DNA of 64,000 bases from Neorhodopirellula lusitana (GTDB lineage Bacteria > Planctomycetota > Planctomycetia > Pirellulales > Pirellulaceae). A model generated the notes under the pieces. It was not told where the DNA came from. It searched no databases and worked only from the letters and a program-made list of their open reading frames with translations. The stretch is taken from contig NZ_FXUG01000006.1 of assembly GCF_900182915.1 (NCBI RefSeq), positions 1-64,000 of the forward strand, written 5' to 3'. Positions 37,542-46,664 of this stretch are shown here, one piece after another. A program made the translations under genes and the position numbers. Positions within the stretch are counted from its first letter, which is position 1, and every line of letters begins with the position of its first letter.

Positions 37542-38096
37542 ATGCCACCTATTTTAACCCAGTCGATGATGGACGAGGGGCGATTTCTAACGCTGTTTCT
37601 AAGGCACGAGCGAGAGCTCGCTGCGATCGCTCGCGCATTTCTGGCCGACTGGGACGCGGTGGATGACGTCCTGCAGGAGGCCAGTCTGGTGATGTGGCGA
37701 AAAATCAGTCAGTTGGAATCGGATGACGAATTCCTCACTTGGGCGAAAGTCATTCTGCGTTTCGAGATTTTGAAGGCACGCCGGCTGCATGCTCGTCGAC
37801 GGTGGGTGCTCGACGAGGAACTGATGTCTCGGATCATGGATGAGTCGGGCGATCAAGAAGATTCCGTCCGGCACGACCGGCAGTTGGCGATTCAGGAATG
37901 CTTGCGTTCGTTTTCCCGAGAACATCAAAAGCTTTTGTTAGCTCCGCACACTTCGCGAGGCGGGGTGCTGGCGCTGGCCGAGGCGAGTGGAAGTACATCC
38001 AATAGCTTGTACAAGCGAATCGCGCGTCTTCGAGTGAAGCTCCACGATTGTGTCGTTCAGCGACTTTCATCGACCGACTTTGATCCCCAAGTCTAG
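37542..38096 (+). CDS. ECF-type RNA polymerase sigma factor
   Basis: The 184-residue protein from ATG 37542 (ATGs at 37566 and 37569 are alternatives; the frame is open back to 37377 without sigma features) shows region 2. This includes FLTLFLRHERELAAIARAFLADW, AVDDVLQEASLVMWRKISQL and EFLTWAKVILRFEILKARR. Region 4 is short and divergent (FSREHQKLLLAPH, LALAEASGSTSNSLYKRIARLRVKL). It ends 13 bases before the FecR/LamG gene, the usual planctomycete pairing. It lies divergent from the cytochrome/DUF1549 operon and may regulate it. Confidence 0.88.
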   Translation: MPPILTQSMMDEGRFLTLFLRHERELAAIARAFLADWDAVDDVLQEASLVMWRKISQLESDDEFLTWAKVILRFEILKARRLHARRRWVLDEELMSRIMDESGDQEDSVRHDRQLAIQECLRSFSREHQKLLLAPHTSRGGVLALAEASGSTSNSLYKRIARLRVKLHDCVVQRLSSTDFDPQV

Positions 38097-38109
38097 CCTG
38101 ACCATTGCC

Positions 38110-39747
38110 ATGAATAACCCACTCAGCAACGACTCGCACGAGGGTGGCCCTCGCAAGCACGACTTGAGCATCGATCATCTGATCGAGAAGTACTTTCTCG
38201 ACGAGTTAAGCGAAGCCGAAAAATCCGAATTGATAAACGCCTTGAGTCAGGATCGGCACCATCGTGATCGGTTTCGCAGTGCCGCCCGAATTGATGCGGA
38301 GCTACGCCACTCTTGCAGCGGTGAAGATTCTGGCTCGGCGGAAGTAAGTCGCCAGCTGGATGCAACGCTGGGCGGAAAAATGACATCCGAAGCATTGGCT
38401 GATCCATTTCCCAGTCGCCTTTCTTGGGCGACGCAGCGAGGATGGCAGTCACTGGTCGTGGCGGCTGTCATCTTGGTCGTAGCTGGATTAGTTTTCATTG
38501 CGACGGACAAGGCTGCGGCCCCTCAGTCGCTTGTCTTGGCTCGCTTGGTGTCGGGCTTTGACCATCAATTTCGAACTGGCTTTTCGCCTTCGAACGACTC
38601 GTTTGGATCTGGCGACTATGAACTGACTCATGGCGCCATCACGATTCAGTTTCAATCGGGAGTGGATGTTTCGATTGAATCCCCGGCCCGGTTCGGGATC
38701 GTCAATGCCACTCGGATCAAGATGGCTGCGGGGCGCGCTCGGGCGATTGTTCCCGAAGCCGGTCATGGCTTTGTGATCGAAACGCCGACCGCTGACATCG
38801 AAGACCTGGGGACGGAGTTTGGTGTGTATGTGGATGACCAACAGGAGACGGAGCTGCATGTTTTTGCTGGCGAGGTCAACTTGCGATCTCTGACCCAGCC
38901 TTCCCAGCATCTTTACGAGGATATGGCGGTGCGGCTGACAAGTGCCGGAACCGAGCATCTTGCTCGTACCGATGATGTTGCGTTCACTACCTCGGGGACG
39001 ATCGGTTACCAACGCTGGCTGGCGGACAGTCAGGTGCGACGCAGTGACCCTTCGACGGTACTGTACTACGACTTTGAGCGGGACCTCAGCCGGCCTCAGT
39101 CGCTTCGCGATGTCAGTGAAACGGAGCCCGCTATCAATGGAGACGTCCAGGGTTGCTTTTGGGCGACGGGGCGTTGGCCCAACAAGGGAGCTTTGCTGTT
39201 GGAGCATCTAGGTGACCGGGTGGAGCTCGACGTCCCAGGAAAATTCGATGCGTTGACGATCTCCGGCTGGTTGCAAATCAATCGTTTCGATTCGGCACTG
39301 CAGTGTTTTCTAAACACTCGCGACTGGCAGCGTGGCGAGCACCACTGGAATATTCTTCGGGACGGGGTCATGCGCACCGGAGTCTCGGGGGCCTACGCCT
39401 TAACGGCCTATCGAAAACGGATCCCGTTGGGGCGATGGACACATCTTGTTGCATCGCTTGATCGCAACCATCAAACAGCCTCCTATTTTCTGGATGGCGA
39501 GAACGTCGGCCAGATCGCCTGGGATTCTAAGGCACCCATCGTGTTTGGCCCTTGCACGATTGGTGCCTTTGGAACGACTCAACAAACACCGGAAAGTTCA
39601 GGCAATGTCTCTGTTGAAAACCCGCCATCGAAGGTCACCTACGATCGTGAACTTAGAGGCCGGATCGATGAGTTGGCGATTTTTCGTCGCGCCTTTTCAG
39701 CGGCTGAAGTGAAGGAGCTCTACGAAGCGGGCAGCGGGTTCCAGTGA
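38110..39747 (+). CDS. FecR-like and LamG-like domain membrane protein
   Basis: The 545-residue protein from ATG 38110 has an N-terminal cytoplasmic segment (SIDHLIEKYFLDELSEAEKSEL) typical of anti-sigma-like FecR proteins. A membrane helix (SLVVAAVILVVAGLVFIAT) follows. A periplasmic FecR domain contains ITIQFQSGVDVSIESPARFG and FVIETPTADIEDLGTEFGVY. The C-terminal laminin-G/concanavalin-like domain contains LTISGWLQINRF, RIPLGRWTHLVASLDRN and RIDELAIFRRAFSAAEVKELY. The lectin-like domain could bind an extracellular glycan and signal through FecR to the sigma factor encoded just upstream. That link is inference from architecture. Confidence 0.87.
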   Translation: MNNPLSNDSHEGGPRKHDLSIDHLIEKYFLDELSEAEKSELINALSQDRHHRDRFRSAARIDAELRHSCSGEDSGSAEVSRQLDATLGGKMTSEALADPFPSRLSWATQRGWQSLVVAAVILVVAGLVFIATDKAAAPQSLVLARLVSGFDHQFRTGFSPSNDSFGSGDYELTHGAITIQFQSGVDVSIESPARFGIVNATRIKMAAGRARAIVPEAGHGFVIETPTADIEDLGTEFGVYVDDQQETELHVFAGEVNLRSLTQPSQHLYEDMAVRLTSAGTEHLARTDDVAFTTSGTIGYQRWLADSQVRRSDPSTVLYYDFERDLSRPQSLRDVSETEPAINGDVQGCFWATGRWPNKGALLLEHLGDRVELDVPGKFDALTISGWLQINRFDSALQCFLNTRDWQRGEHHWNILRDGVMRTGVSGAYALTAYRKRIPLGRWTHLVASLDRNHQTASYFLDGENVGQIAWDSKAPIVFGPCTIGAFGTTQQTPESSGNVSVENPPSKVTYDRELRGRIDELAIFRRAFSAAEVKELYEAGSGFQ

Positions 39748-39805
39748 GCACGGTGCATGTGGTTTTTTCGCGTTTGAATGGGGAAGCACTCTTGCCGGTA
39801 CGCCG

Positions 39806-40564
39806 CTAGAACCGACGTTCGACGACCGGTCCGTGTCCCATCGGCAAGCGACCGATGATGACGGCAGCGATGATGCCCGCTGCGAATCCGCCGGCGTGTG
39901 CCCACCATGCCACGCCGCCTGCGCCGGAGCTAATGCCGCTGAAAATTTGAATGGCAAACCAGATGCCTAAGAAGATGGGCGCGGGGACCACGAATGTGGT
40001 GAAGAATACGAACAGCGGCAACACAGCTAACACACGAGCATGCGGGTACAGGAACGCGTACGCACCCATCACCCCCGCGATCGCACCACTGGCGCCAAGG
40101 GTCGGGATGGGGCTGCTCGGGTCGCTGGCTAAGTGAGCGAGTCCGGCCACGATTCCGGTCCCCAAATACAGCGTCGCGAAACCGAAATGCCCCAGGCGAT
40201 CTTCCACGTTGTCGCCGAAAATATAAAGGAACCACATGTTTCCTAGGAAATGCATCCAGCCGCCATGCAGAAACATGCATGTGATCAGAGTCACCCAGGG
40301 GGGCACCGCCGACGGGCCCATCTCTTTGCGGACGTTGACGACCTCGATTCCTCGTGGAGTTCTTACTTGGGCCTGGGTTTCGATGACTGGCGTGACCCCG
40401 GGATCGGTCAGACGCAACGGAATCATGGCATAGGATGCCACGATTCCTTCACTTTGGTCGCTCGATGATTGCTGAGCCAGGAACGCTAGCGAACACAGCG
40501 CGATCACCAAGTAGTTAACCAGCGGAGTGGTGTGGCTGGGGATATCGTCTCGCAGCGGAATCAT
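39806..40564 (-). CDS. Rhomboid-family intramembrane serine protease
   Basis: The 252-residue protein has six or so hydrophobic segments. Rhomboid hallmarks are the HGGWMHFLGNMWFLYIFG loop, the catalytic Ser159 in GASGAIAGVMGAY, and the partner His223 in WWAHAGGFAAG. The about 45-residue loop after helix 1 (residues 40-85) is seen in many bacterial rhomboids. The enzyme cuts transmembrane helices within the membrane; its substrate is unknown. It is convergent with the LamG gene and divergent from the HEAT-like gene. Confidence 0.93.
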   Translation of the reverse strand: MIPLRDDIPSHTTPLVNYLVIALCSLAFLAQQSSSDQSEGIVASYAMIPLRLTDPGVTPVIETQAQVRTPRGIEVVNVRKEMGPSAVPPWVTLITCMFLHGGWMHFLGNMWFLYIFGDNVEDRLGHFGFATLYLGTGIVAGLAHLASDPSSPIPTLGASGAIAGVMGAYAFLYPHARVLAVLPLFVFFTTFVVPAPIFLGIWFAIQIFSGISSGAGGVAWWAHAGGFAAGIIAAVIIGRLPMGHGPVVERRF

Positions 40565-40691
40565 GGCGGCTTTCGAATCGGAAGGACAACAGCGATGGTT
40601 TCCCGTCGCGACAAAAACAGTTATGACAAGTTATCAACGTCGAGAGATTACTCCAGTTTAGCCTGCTACCACACATTGTTCGAAGACCACT

Positions 40692-41204
40692 ATGTCGCAA
40701 CCCTCCCCCAGTTCACCTGAACCGCTCGGCAATCCTGTTGACGAGGATGCAGCGACGGTGTTGGTCAAGCTCAAGGAAATCGCTTCGCACGATGGCGTCG
40801 CCGGGGTTGCCGTGTGGTGTTTGCAATGCTTGCAGCATCCCGACGCGGAAATCCGCGTATGGTCTGCGGAGGCACTTGATGAATCGGTGCAGCCGGCATC
40901 TAGCGAGGCCAGTGGCTTGATCGACTGGACGCAAGCCCGAATCGCACCGTATGGCTCTGCGACAGCGGGAACGGTTTGGCAATCCGCAGTCTCCAAAAAG
41001 CGGGCTAGCGATGACCCGCTACTTGCCGATCAGCTGTACTGGACGGTGAAGATTTTGGGCCGTTTGGATTCGGAAGATCCCGACACCCGGCAGGATGTTC
41101 GTGGCGTGATCAACCAAATCACGCTGCTAGAGGTTGCGGATGACGATTCCGCACTGCTTGCTGTGGTCGAGCGTGCCCGGCGAGCCGCAGCGAAGTTGGC
41201 GTAG
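40692..41204 (+). CDS. HEAT-like hypothetical protein
   Basis: The 170-residue soluble protein has no signal peptide or membrane helix. The pattern VAGVAVWCLQCLQHPDAEIRVWSAEALDE resembles one HEAT-type helical repeat, and VNQIT/AVVERARRAAAKLA at the end is helical. I do not recognise a defined family; it looks like a planctomycete-specific protein. It starts at an ATG (40692) in the gap divergent from the rhomboid gene. A weak functional guess of protein-protein interaction is all the sequence supports. Confidence 0.7.
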   Translation: MSQPSPSSPEPLGNPVDEDAATVLVKLKEIASHDGVAGVAVWCLQCLQHPDAEIRVWSAEALDESVQPASSEASGLIDWTQARIAPYGSATAGTVWQSAVSKKRASDDPLLADQLYWTVKILGRLDSEDPDTRQDVRGVINQITLLEVADDDSALLAVVERARRAAAKLA

Positions 41205-41553
41205 TTTCGATTGTCGCCTCCTCGGTGCATCTAAATCGCCTTTCGTCAGGCATATTTGGTGAACTTTTCTGGGGGCTGTTTCGTGATACAGGCCGTGGAA
41301 TCGAGCGGCGGACCACTGCTTGTCGCCCGGGAATTACCATCGGAATTCGGCTTCAGGCTACCCGTCGAGGCTGTTACACAGCTTTTGTCGATAGAGCATC
41401 ATGCGGCAGCCGTAGTCTTTGGCTATAATCTTCCTCGTTAGCTCCTGACCAAAGCGGTCCAGGGATCCTTTCGGCACTATGTGCCCGCTGGAATCGTCCG
41501 AAACCGCTCCCGCCAGATGTCCCACCTTTTTTGAATTTAAGGCCTCACCCAAC
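41205..41553. other. Intergenic region, nothing recognised
   Basis: This 349-base gap lies upstream of the oxidoreductase gene on the plus strand. It presumably carries its promoter. No convincing small gene, repeat or hairpin was seen. Confidence 0.5.
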
Positions 41554-42909
41554 ATGGATCGCTCAATGCCCCAGAAACCCGCCTCGAAAATTGTGATTCC
41601 AGGTACTTCGCCGAAGTCGGCCGCGAGTCGTCGTACATTCCTGCAAGGCTCGACTGTGTTAGCAGGTACAGCGCTTTCGGCTACTGTCATCCCCAATGTG
41701 CACGCCGCCAGTGACGACACGATTCGTTTCGCGTTGGTGGGTTGCGGTGGTCGTGGTGCAGGTGCCGCTGACAACATCATGAAGACCAAGGGCAACGTGA
41801 AATTGGTTGCCGTTGCTGATGCCTTCCCTGAAGTGGCGAAAAGCAAGTTGCGTCGTTTGGCTGGTCGTCACGGCGACAAGGTCGGCGTCACCGAAGACGA
41901 GATCATCGGTGGGTTGGACGGATACAAGTCCGCAATCGACGTGGACTGCGACTTGGTGGTGATCGCCACGCCTCCTGGATTCAAGCCGCAACAATTCGAG
42001 CACGCGGTGAAGATGGGACGCCACATCTTCATGGAAAAGCCGGTTGCTTCCGACGCGACTGGCGTGAAGCGAGTTCTTAAGGCTGTTGAAGAATCCAAGA
42101 AGAAGAACCTGATGGTCGGCATCGGGCTGCAGCGCCGTCACGAGCCTCGCTACATGGAAACCATCAAGCGAATCCACGACGGTGCAATCGGCGACGTGAT
42201 CTCGCAACAGGTCTACTGGAACGGCAACGGCATCTGGTACCGCAACCCTGCTCCTGACTTCACCGAGATGCAGGGCCAAGTGAATAACTGGTACCACTTC
42301 AATTGGCTATCAGGCGACCAAATTTGTGAGCAACACATTCACAACCTGGATGTCGGTTGCTGGGTCAAGGGCGAGTACCCTGTTGAATGCAACGGCATGG
42401 GTGGTCACCAACAACGTGAAGCCGGTGACGGATCGAAGTCGCAAATCTTTGACCACACGTTCTGTGAATACACCTTTGCGGACGGTTCGAAGATGCACAG
42501 CCAAGGTCGACACCTGAAGGGCGGTTGGAGCCACGTGGGTGAGTTCGCACAAGGCACGAAAGGTTCATCGAACCCTTCAGGTACCATTATGGGTGAGAAC
42601 GCGTGGAAGTTCGAAGGTGAGAGCCCCAACGGCCACCAACAAGAACAGCACGACTTGATCGAAGCGTTGATGCGTGGAGAAATTTACAACGAAGGTGAGT
42701 ACGGTGCGAAGTCAACGTTCTGTGCCATCCTGGGCCGCGAAGCCTGCTATTCCGGCAAGGTGATCAAGTGGGACGATCTGCTTGAAAAAGGTCGCGAACT
42801 GGCACCTGGTATCGACGACTTCACTTACGATTCGGAGCCACCGGTTGTCCGTGGCGAAGACGGCAAGTACCCGATTCCTGTTCCAGGCAAGTACAAACCA
42901 TTCGGTTAA
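41554..42909 (+). CDS. TAT-exported Gfo/Idh/MocA-family oxidoreductase
   Basis: The 451-residue protein from ATG 41554 has a twin-arginine signal (SRRTFLQGSTVLAGTALSATV). An NAD(P)-binding Rossmann fold follows (IRFALVGCGGRGAGAADN). The family's catalytic-region motif is HIFMEKPVASDATGVKRV. The C-terminal alpha/beta domain contains NWYHFNWLSGDQICEQHIHNLDVGCWV and LMRGEIYNEGEYGAKSTFCAILGREA. Family members oxidise or reduce sugars and related polyols; exported versions with TAT signals are frequent in planctomycetes. The start at 41479 upstream would add residues before the signal. It ends at a strong bidirectional terminator. Confidence 0.92.
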   Translation: MDRSMPQKPASKIVIPGTSPKSAASRRTFLQGSTVLAGTALSATVIPNVHAASDDTIRFALVGCGGRGAGAADNIMKTKGNVKLVAVADAFPEVAKSKLRRLAGRHGDKVGVTEDEIIGGLDGYKSAIDVDCDLVVIATPPGFKPQQFEHAVKMGRHIFMEKPVASDATGVKRVLKAVEESKKKNLMVGIGLQRRHEPRYMETIKRIHDGAIGDVISQQVYWNGNGIWYRNPAPDFTEMQGQVNNWYHFNWLSGDQICEQHIHNLDVGCWVKGEYPVECNGMGGHQQREAGDGSKSQIFDHTFCEYTFADGSKMHSQGRHLKGGWSHVGEFAQGTKGSSNPSGTIMGENAWKFEGESPNGHQQEQHDLIEALMRGEIYNEGEYGAKSTFCAILGREACYSGKVIKWDDLLEKGRELAPGIDDFTYDSEPPVVRGEDGKYPIPVPGKYKPFG

Positions 42910-42911
42910 GC

Positions 42912-42960
42912 AAAACGATGCGGTCACTCGTCTCACATGGGATGAGTGACTCGTCGTTTT
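42912..42960. terminator. Bidirectional intrinsic terminator
   Basis: AAAACGA (42912-42918) pairs with TCGTTTT (42954-42960). Inside them GTCACTC (42923-42929) pairs with GAGTGAC (42944-42950), around a 14-base loop. An A-tract on one side and a T-tract on the other make it work in both directions. It sits between the convergent oxidoreductase and moeA genes. Confidence 0.75.
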
Positions 42961-43029
42961 CGATTGCATTGAAGGTCATCGCTTACTACGCACTGCGTTT
43001 TCAGCGGTGATCTTTTTTTGTTGGTTCGG

Positions 43030-44367
43030 CTAACCCCAAGCGTAAAACGGCCATGGGCCTGCGTTGTTCGCATGGGGCGGCATCTCGATGAAGCCGTCGC
43101 TTTGCGCGAGTGAGAGTAGATCGCCGGAGCCTTTGCCTATCACGAGTTCAGCAAGACCCGGTGTGGCTGCCGAGGCCGCATTCCCGGTTTCCGCCGGTTC
43201 GACCAGTCGCACTGCTCGCATCCAGTGCATCGGGAGCGTCTTGGTTCCTACTTCAACAAGCGTGACGGTAGGTTGAGACCGTCGCCAAGCTGCCACCCCG
43301 CCTAGTCGAGCGATCAGGGGCAATGCAAACCGGACGACACCCATGGTAGCGCTGACGGGATTGCCTGGAAGTCCGATGATCAGCTTGGTTGGTGCTTTCG
43401 AATTCAGCTGATGGACAGCGCCTAGAATGGGCTTCCCAGGCCGCAGTGGCAGCCGATGAAAAAGCGTCTCGGCTCCGATGGAATTCAATACGGTGGGGAC
43501 ATAGTCTCGATCGCCCATTGAAACGCCACCCGTCAAAAGAACGACTTCGTGCGTCGCGAGCGCCTTTTCGATAATCGTCTTCAATTCCTCGGGCTCATCC
43601 GGTCCGTGCAAGACCGTGGGCGGTGCAACGTAAGGACACCGATTCAGGATGCCCAGTAAAGCTTCGGCGTTGCTGTTTCGGATCATCCAGGGAGGCAGCG
43701 TTTCGGAGTTTTCATCACGTGACGCCAGTTCATCACCTGTGGTGATAATGGCAACTCGCACCAAGCCATACACTGAAACAGTCGATGCCCCCACGGACGT
43801 AATCGCTGCCGCTTGTGGCCCCTGAATCACACGGCCGGCTGGCACCGCAATGCCGCCGGCGAGTTGGTTCTCGCCTTGTCGGCGAATATTCGTACCCGCG
43901 GTGATGCTCTTCGCTTTGTCGGTCCATTCGACCGTGTCAGGACTGTCTGAGTTTACCTGTTCGATCGTATGCTCACGCTGAATGACACGGTCGCAACCCA
44001 CCGGGACCATGGCACCGGTAAAGATTCGAATCACACCCTGCTGGGATGCCGTTTCAGGATTGAGATTGGGCGGACGCGATCCCGCAGCCGACTCAGCGAT
44101 CACCGGCCAAGTCAGTTGCCGATCGATCTGTCCAGGAAACACCGCGTAGCCATCCATTGCTGACACGTCGGCAGGCGGACTGTCTCGATCCGTTAAAATT
44201 GGTTCCGCCAACACACGTCCGATCAAGCTGGAGTTGATGGGTTGAGTCGAAATGGATTCGTGAGCAAGCGTTTGGGAGGCCGGGTTTCCGGGAGCGAAAT
44301 TTTCAGAAGCAACGGGAACCAATCTTGCCGCTAGCATTTCGATGGCGCTGTCAGGACTTTGAATCAT
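43030..44367 (-). CDS. moeA: Molybdopterin molybdenumtransferase MoeA
   Basis: The 445-residue protein inserts molybdate into molybdopterin-AMP during molybdenum cofactor synthesis. Motifs: DRDSPPADVSAMDGYA near the start, VRIFTGAMVPVGCD, and VRVAIITTGDELAS. The molybdopterin-binding pair TGGVSMGDRDYV and KLIIGLPGNPVSATMG follows. I chose ATG 44367, which overlaps the end of mobA by 17 bases; an upstream frame to 44535 lies inside mobA and lacks MoeA features. With mobA it forms a two-gene operon; no other cofactor genes or molybdoenzymes are in the window. Confidence 0.93.
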   Translation of the reverse strand: MIQSPDSAIEMLAARLVPVASENFAPGNPASQTLAHESISTQPINSSLIGRVLAEPILTDRDSPPADVSAMDGYAVFPGQIDRQLTWPVIAESAAGSRPPNLNPETASQQGVIRIFTGAMVPVGCDRVIQREHTIEQVNSDSPDTVEWTDKAKSITAGTNIRRQGENQLAGGIAVPAGRVIQGPQAAAITSVGASTVSVYGLVRVAIITTGDELASRDENSETLPPWMIRNSNAEALLGILNRCPYVAPPTVLHGPDEPEELKTIIEKALATHEVVLLTGGVSMGDRDYVPTVLNSIGAETLFHRLPLRPGKPILGAVHQLNSKAPTKLIIGLPGNPVSATMGVVRFALPLIARLGGVAAWRRSQPTVTLVEVGTKTLPMHWMRAVRLVEPAETGNAASAATPGLAELVIGKGSGDLLSLAQSDGFIEMPPHANNAGPWPFYAWG

Positions 44368-44974
44368 GGGGGCTCGGCTCGTTCCAGTCGTCGGGATGGT
44401 TGACGTTCTTGAGTGTGTGCGGGGGCAACGGCACTCGGTGATGAGAGTGTTTTTTGATGAATCGGTACAGGCTGCGATTGTCGGATTTTGCCAACGCGGC
44501 AATCGAGGGTAGAAGCCCCGTAGGATAAATCGCAATCAAAGGCTCAAGTCTATCCGGTGAGTTGTCTGACACCGCACATGAGACGTCGTTGGGGAAGCAC
44601 TCGAACGATTGTTGGACCAATTGCAGTTCCGAGGTGCCCAAGGCTGGAACATCCACTGGGATGACGAATGCGCCAACGCAGGCGTGAGACGCGGCAAACT
44701 CCAGTGCCCGCAGCAGGCCTTCGGCGGGCCCGCGTTGATCGCATTGGTCTCGCAGGGTGGTGACATCGGCTGGAATGATTTGGGCAACATCCTGTTGATC
44801 TTGCGCTATTGCACATGCCACCACTTCACTCAAAGGACGAACTTGCTCAATCGCCTGATGCAAAAACGTTGTGCCATCGGTGTGTGTTAGCAGGGCCTTG
44901 CAGCGTCCCATTCGAGACGAACGCCCGCCAGCCAAGACGACTCCAAGAAGTGGACATGAGGACCGGTTCGCCAT
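44351..44974 (-). CDS. mobA: Molybdenum cofactor guanylyltransferase MobA-like protein
   Basis: The 207-residue protein from ATG 44974 carries the nucleotidyltransferase signature LLGVVLAGGRSSRMGRCKALL and the central IPVDVPALG. This matches MobA, which joins GMP to the molybdenum cofactor to make the bis-MGD form. An upstream ATG (45016) adds residues that do not fit the family start. Similar proteins (MocA) transfer CMP instead; the sequence alone does not fully exclude that. Its end overlaps the start of moeA, so the two are co-translated. Confidence 0.85.
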   Translation of the reverse strand: MANRSSCPLLGVVLAGGRSSRMGRCKALLTHTDGTTFLHQAIEQVRPLSEVVACAIAQDQQDVAQIIPADVTTLRDQCDQRGPAEGLLRALEFAASHACVGAFVIPVDVPALGTSELQLVQQSFECFPNDVSCAVSDNSPDRLEPLIAIYPTGLLPSIAALAKSDNRSLYRFIKKHSHHRVPLPPHTLKNVNHPDDWNEPSPHDSKS

Positions 44975-45459
44975 ACTGATCGTTTCCACCAAGAAAAATG
45001 CTTTGCGAATGCTCAAAACGCAGGTCGATTTATAGTGCGGTTTCTTAACCTCGTTCAGTCCGACTTTAGTGCTCCAGTCTATTGCAAAGAAGGGGGGAGT
45101 GAATTGAGCGGTTGGGCGTAAGGGAACTCCTAGAACTAGAGCGAAACAGACGTCCTAATCTGCGGAGTTCGATCCTTAAGTTTTGCGGTCATCAGCCAGG
45201 GGGGCCAAGTCCGATTGGTTTTGTAGAACGTCAAAACTCCATATGAGAAAGATGCGTCGTTCGATCGCGAAGTGGCGAACCATTTCGGGTTGGCAAGCAA
45301 TTCGAAATAGGATAATTGTTTGTGCATCTTTCGGGGCCAAGTGTGATTGTGACCACCTGTCACTTCATTCAACGCTCCGGTGAGTTATTGATGCGGGCAC
45401 GATGATTCAGGGGCAAACGAGATTTACTTGATCTTTGCGCTACACTGTGATTCCTGCCA
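44975..45459. promoter_or_regulatory. Divergent promoter region, mobA versus LuxR-type regulator
   Basis: This 485-base gap must contain the promoters of the moeA/mobA operon (minus) and of the LuxR-type gene (plus). No repeat, hairpin or small gene stands out. Confidence 0.45.
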
Positions 45460-46392
45460 ATGGATTCTTCTAACGACTCCCGCTCTTTCAGCAATGATTC
45501 AGAGAATCAACGGGGCTCTTCTAGTACAAGCAACAGTTTGGGGCTCCCTCGCGAAGCCCGACCAGTCGAAGAGGCTCAACAAACAGTTGGGGCTTCGGCT
45601 AGGATTCCGTTGGTGGTCGTTCACCCGAATAGCGTCGTGCAGATCGGGCTTCAGCATGCATGGTTGAAGTCGTCATTTGTGCGGGTTTGCGCCGTGGGCG
45701 CGACCTGGAATGAAGTCGCTCAAAATCCCGCTGCAACTGTTGCCGGGGTTGGGATACTGGGTTTGCCTGCTAGTTTCGACGCTCAGTTAGAAGAGCATCG
45801 ACGCGAACTGGACTCGCTTATTCACCAAGCTTCCCAACTGAAGTGGATTGTTCTAGCGAACCATCCATCTAACGCCTGTAAGCAATGGGCCTTGCAAGCG
45901 GGCGTTCAGGGTTACGTTGATGGCGATTACTCCGCCGATCGTTTGGAGTCGATGGTGGTTTGGGTGCATGCAGGACGGCGGATGGGATTTGATCAGCCTG
46001 ATCATGGAGTCCCACAGCCCAAGCGTGGAGTCTTTCTGGATGCCGATACAAGGATCGCAGCGGCGGACAAGCCAAGTCGAGTGGGCCACGAGCAGGCGCC
46101 CGTGGTTGCTGGACAGCGATCCAGTTCACCGTCGGTGCGAGAAACATTCCGAGTTGAAGGAATGCATCGAGCCAGTGCTCCCAAGCCAAACGGCGTGAAT
46201 CGGTTGGAAACACTATCGCCAAGAGAACGCGAAGTACTTGAAGGTTTGGCCGCAGGTAAAACGAATCAGCAAATCGCGAGTAGCTTGTACTTAAGTGTGA
46301 AGACGGTTGAAACCTATCGAAGTCGACTCCGCCAGAAACTAAAGCTCAAAGATCGCGCCGAAATGGTTGCGATTGTAAGGCAAGATGCCTGA
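45460..46392 (+). CDS. LuxR/NarL-type regulator with degenerate receiver domain
   Basis: The 310-residue protein has a receiver-like N-terminal half (PLVVVHPNSVVQIGLQHAWL ... VGILGLP ... WIVLANHPSNACKQWALQAGVQGYVDG). It ends in a clear LuxR helix-turn-helix: LSPREREVLEGLAAGKTNQQ, then SLYLSVKTVETYRSRLRQKL. In normal NarL-type regulators the receiver has an acidic pair near the start and a phospho-accepting Asp in LLDxxMP. Here these read HPN and GLP, so phosphorylation is not expected. A Ser/Asn-rich leader (residues 1-45) precedes the domain. It lies 272 bases upstream of the small secreted protein, on the same strand, and probably controls the secretin locus. Confidence 0.87.
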   Translation: MDSSNDSRSFSNDSENQRGSSSTSNSLGLPREARPVEEAQQTVGASARIPLVVVHPNSVVQIGLQHAWLKSSFVRVCAVGATWNEVAQNPAATVAGVGILGLPASFDAQLEEHRRELDSLIHQASQLKWIVLANHPSNACKQWALQAGVQGYVDGDYSADRLESMVVWVHAGRRMGFDQPDHGVPQPKRGVFLDADTRIAAADKPSRVGHEQAPVVAGQRSSSPSVRETFRVEGMHRASAPKPNGVNRLETLSPREREVLEGLAAGKTNQQIASSLYLSVKTVETYRSRLRQKLKLKDRAEMVAIVRQDA

Positions 46393-46581
46393 CAAGATGC
46401 TCACGTTGATCTTAAGGGAACGGTTTGCCTGACAAGGTTTGAATTGAGTGTTCAATATGTGCGTCTTCAAGAGGGGGCCTGACGCGTCAAGTGAGCGTCG
46501 TTGTCAGGGATACTTTGACTTCTTCTGGAAATGGTTTAGCGGCACTGAATGCAACTTAAGTTTGAGTGTCAACAGAAATGG

Positions 46582-46610
46582 TTGACGGCGGCTGATGTCT
46601 CAGTCGTCAA
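46582..46610. promoter_or_regulatory. Hairpin upstream of the small secreted protein
   Basis: TTGACG (46582-46587) and CGTCAA (46605-46610) form a perfect stem. An inner CTGA-TGTC-TCAG stem-loop sits between them. It lies 54 bases before ATG 46665, so it could be a 5'-leader structure or an operator for the adjacent LuxR-type regulator. Confidence 0.4.
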
Positions 46611-46664
46611 TCTAACTTGAGTCAGCACCTTGCTATTACGTCTAAACCTAGAAGAGTCAGTCCT

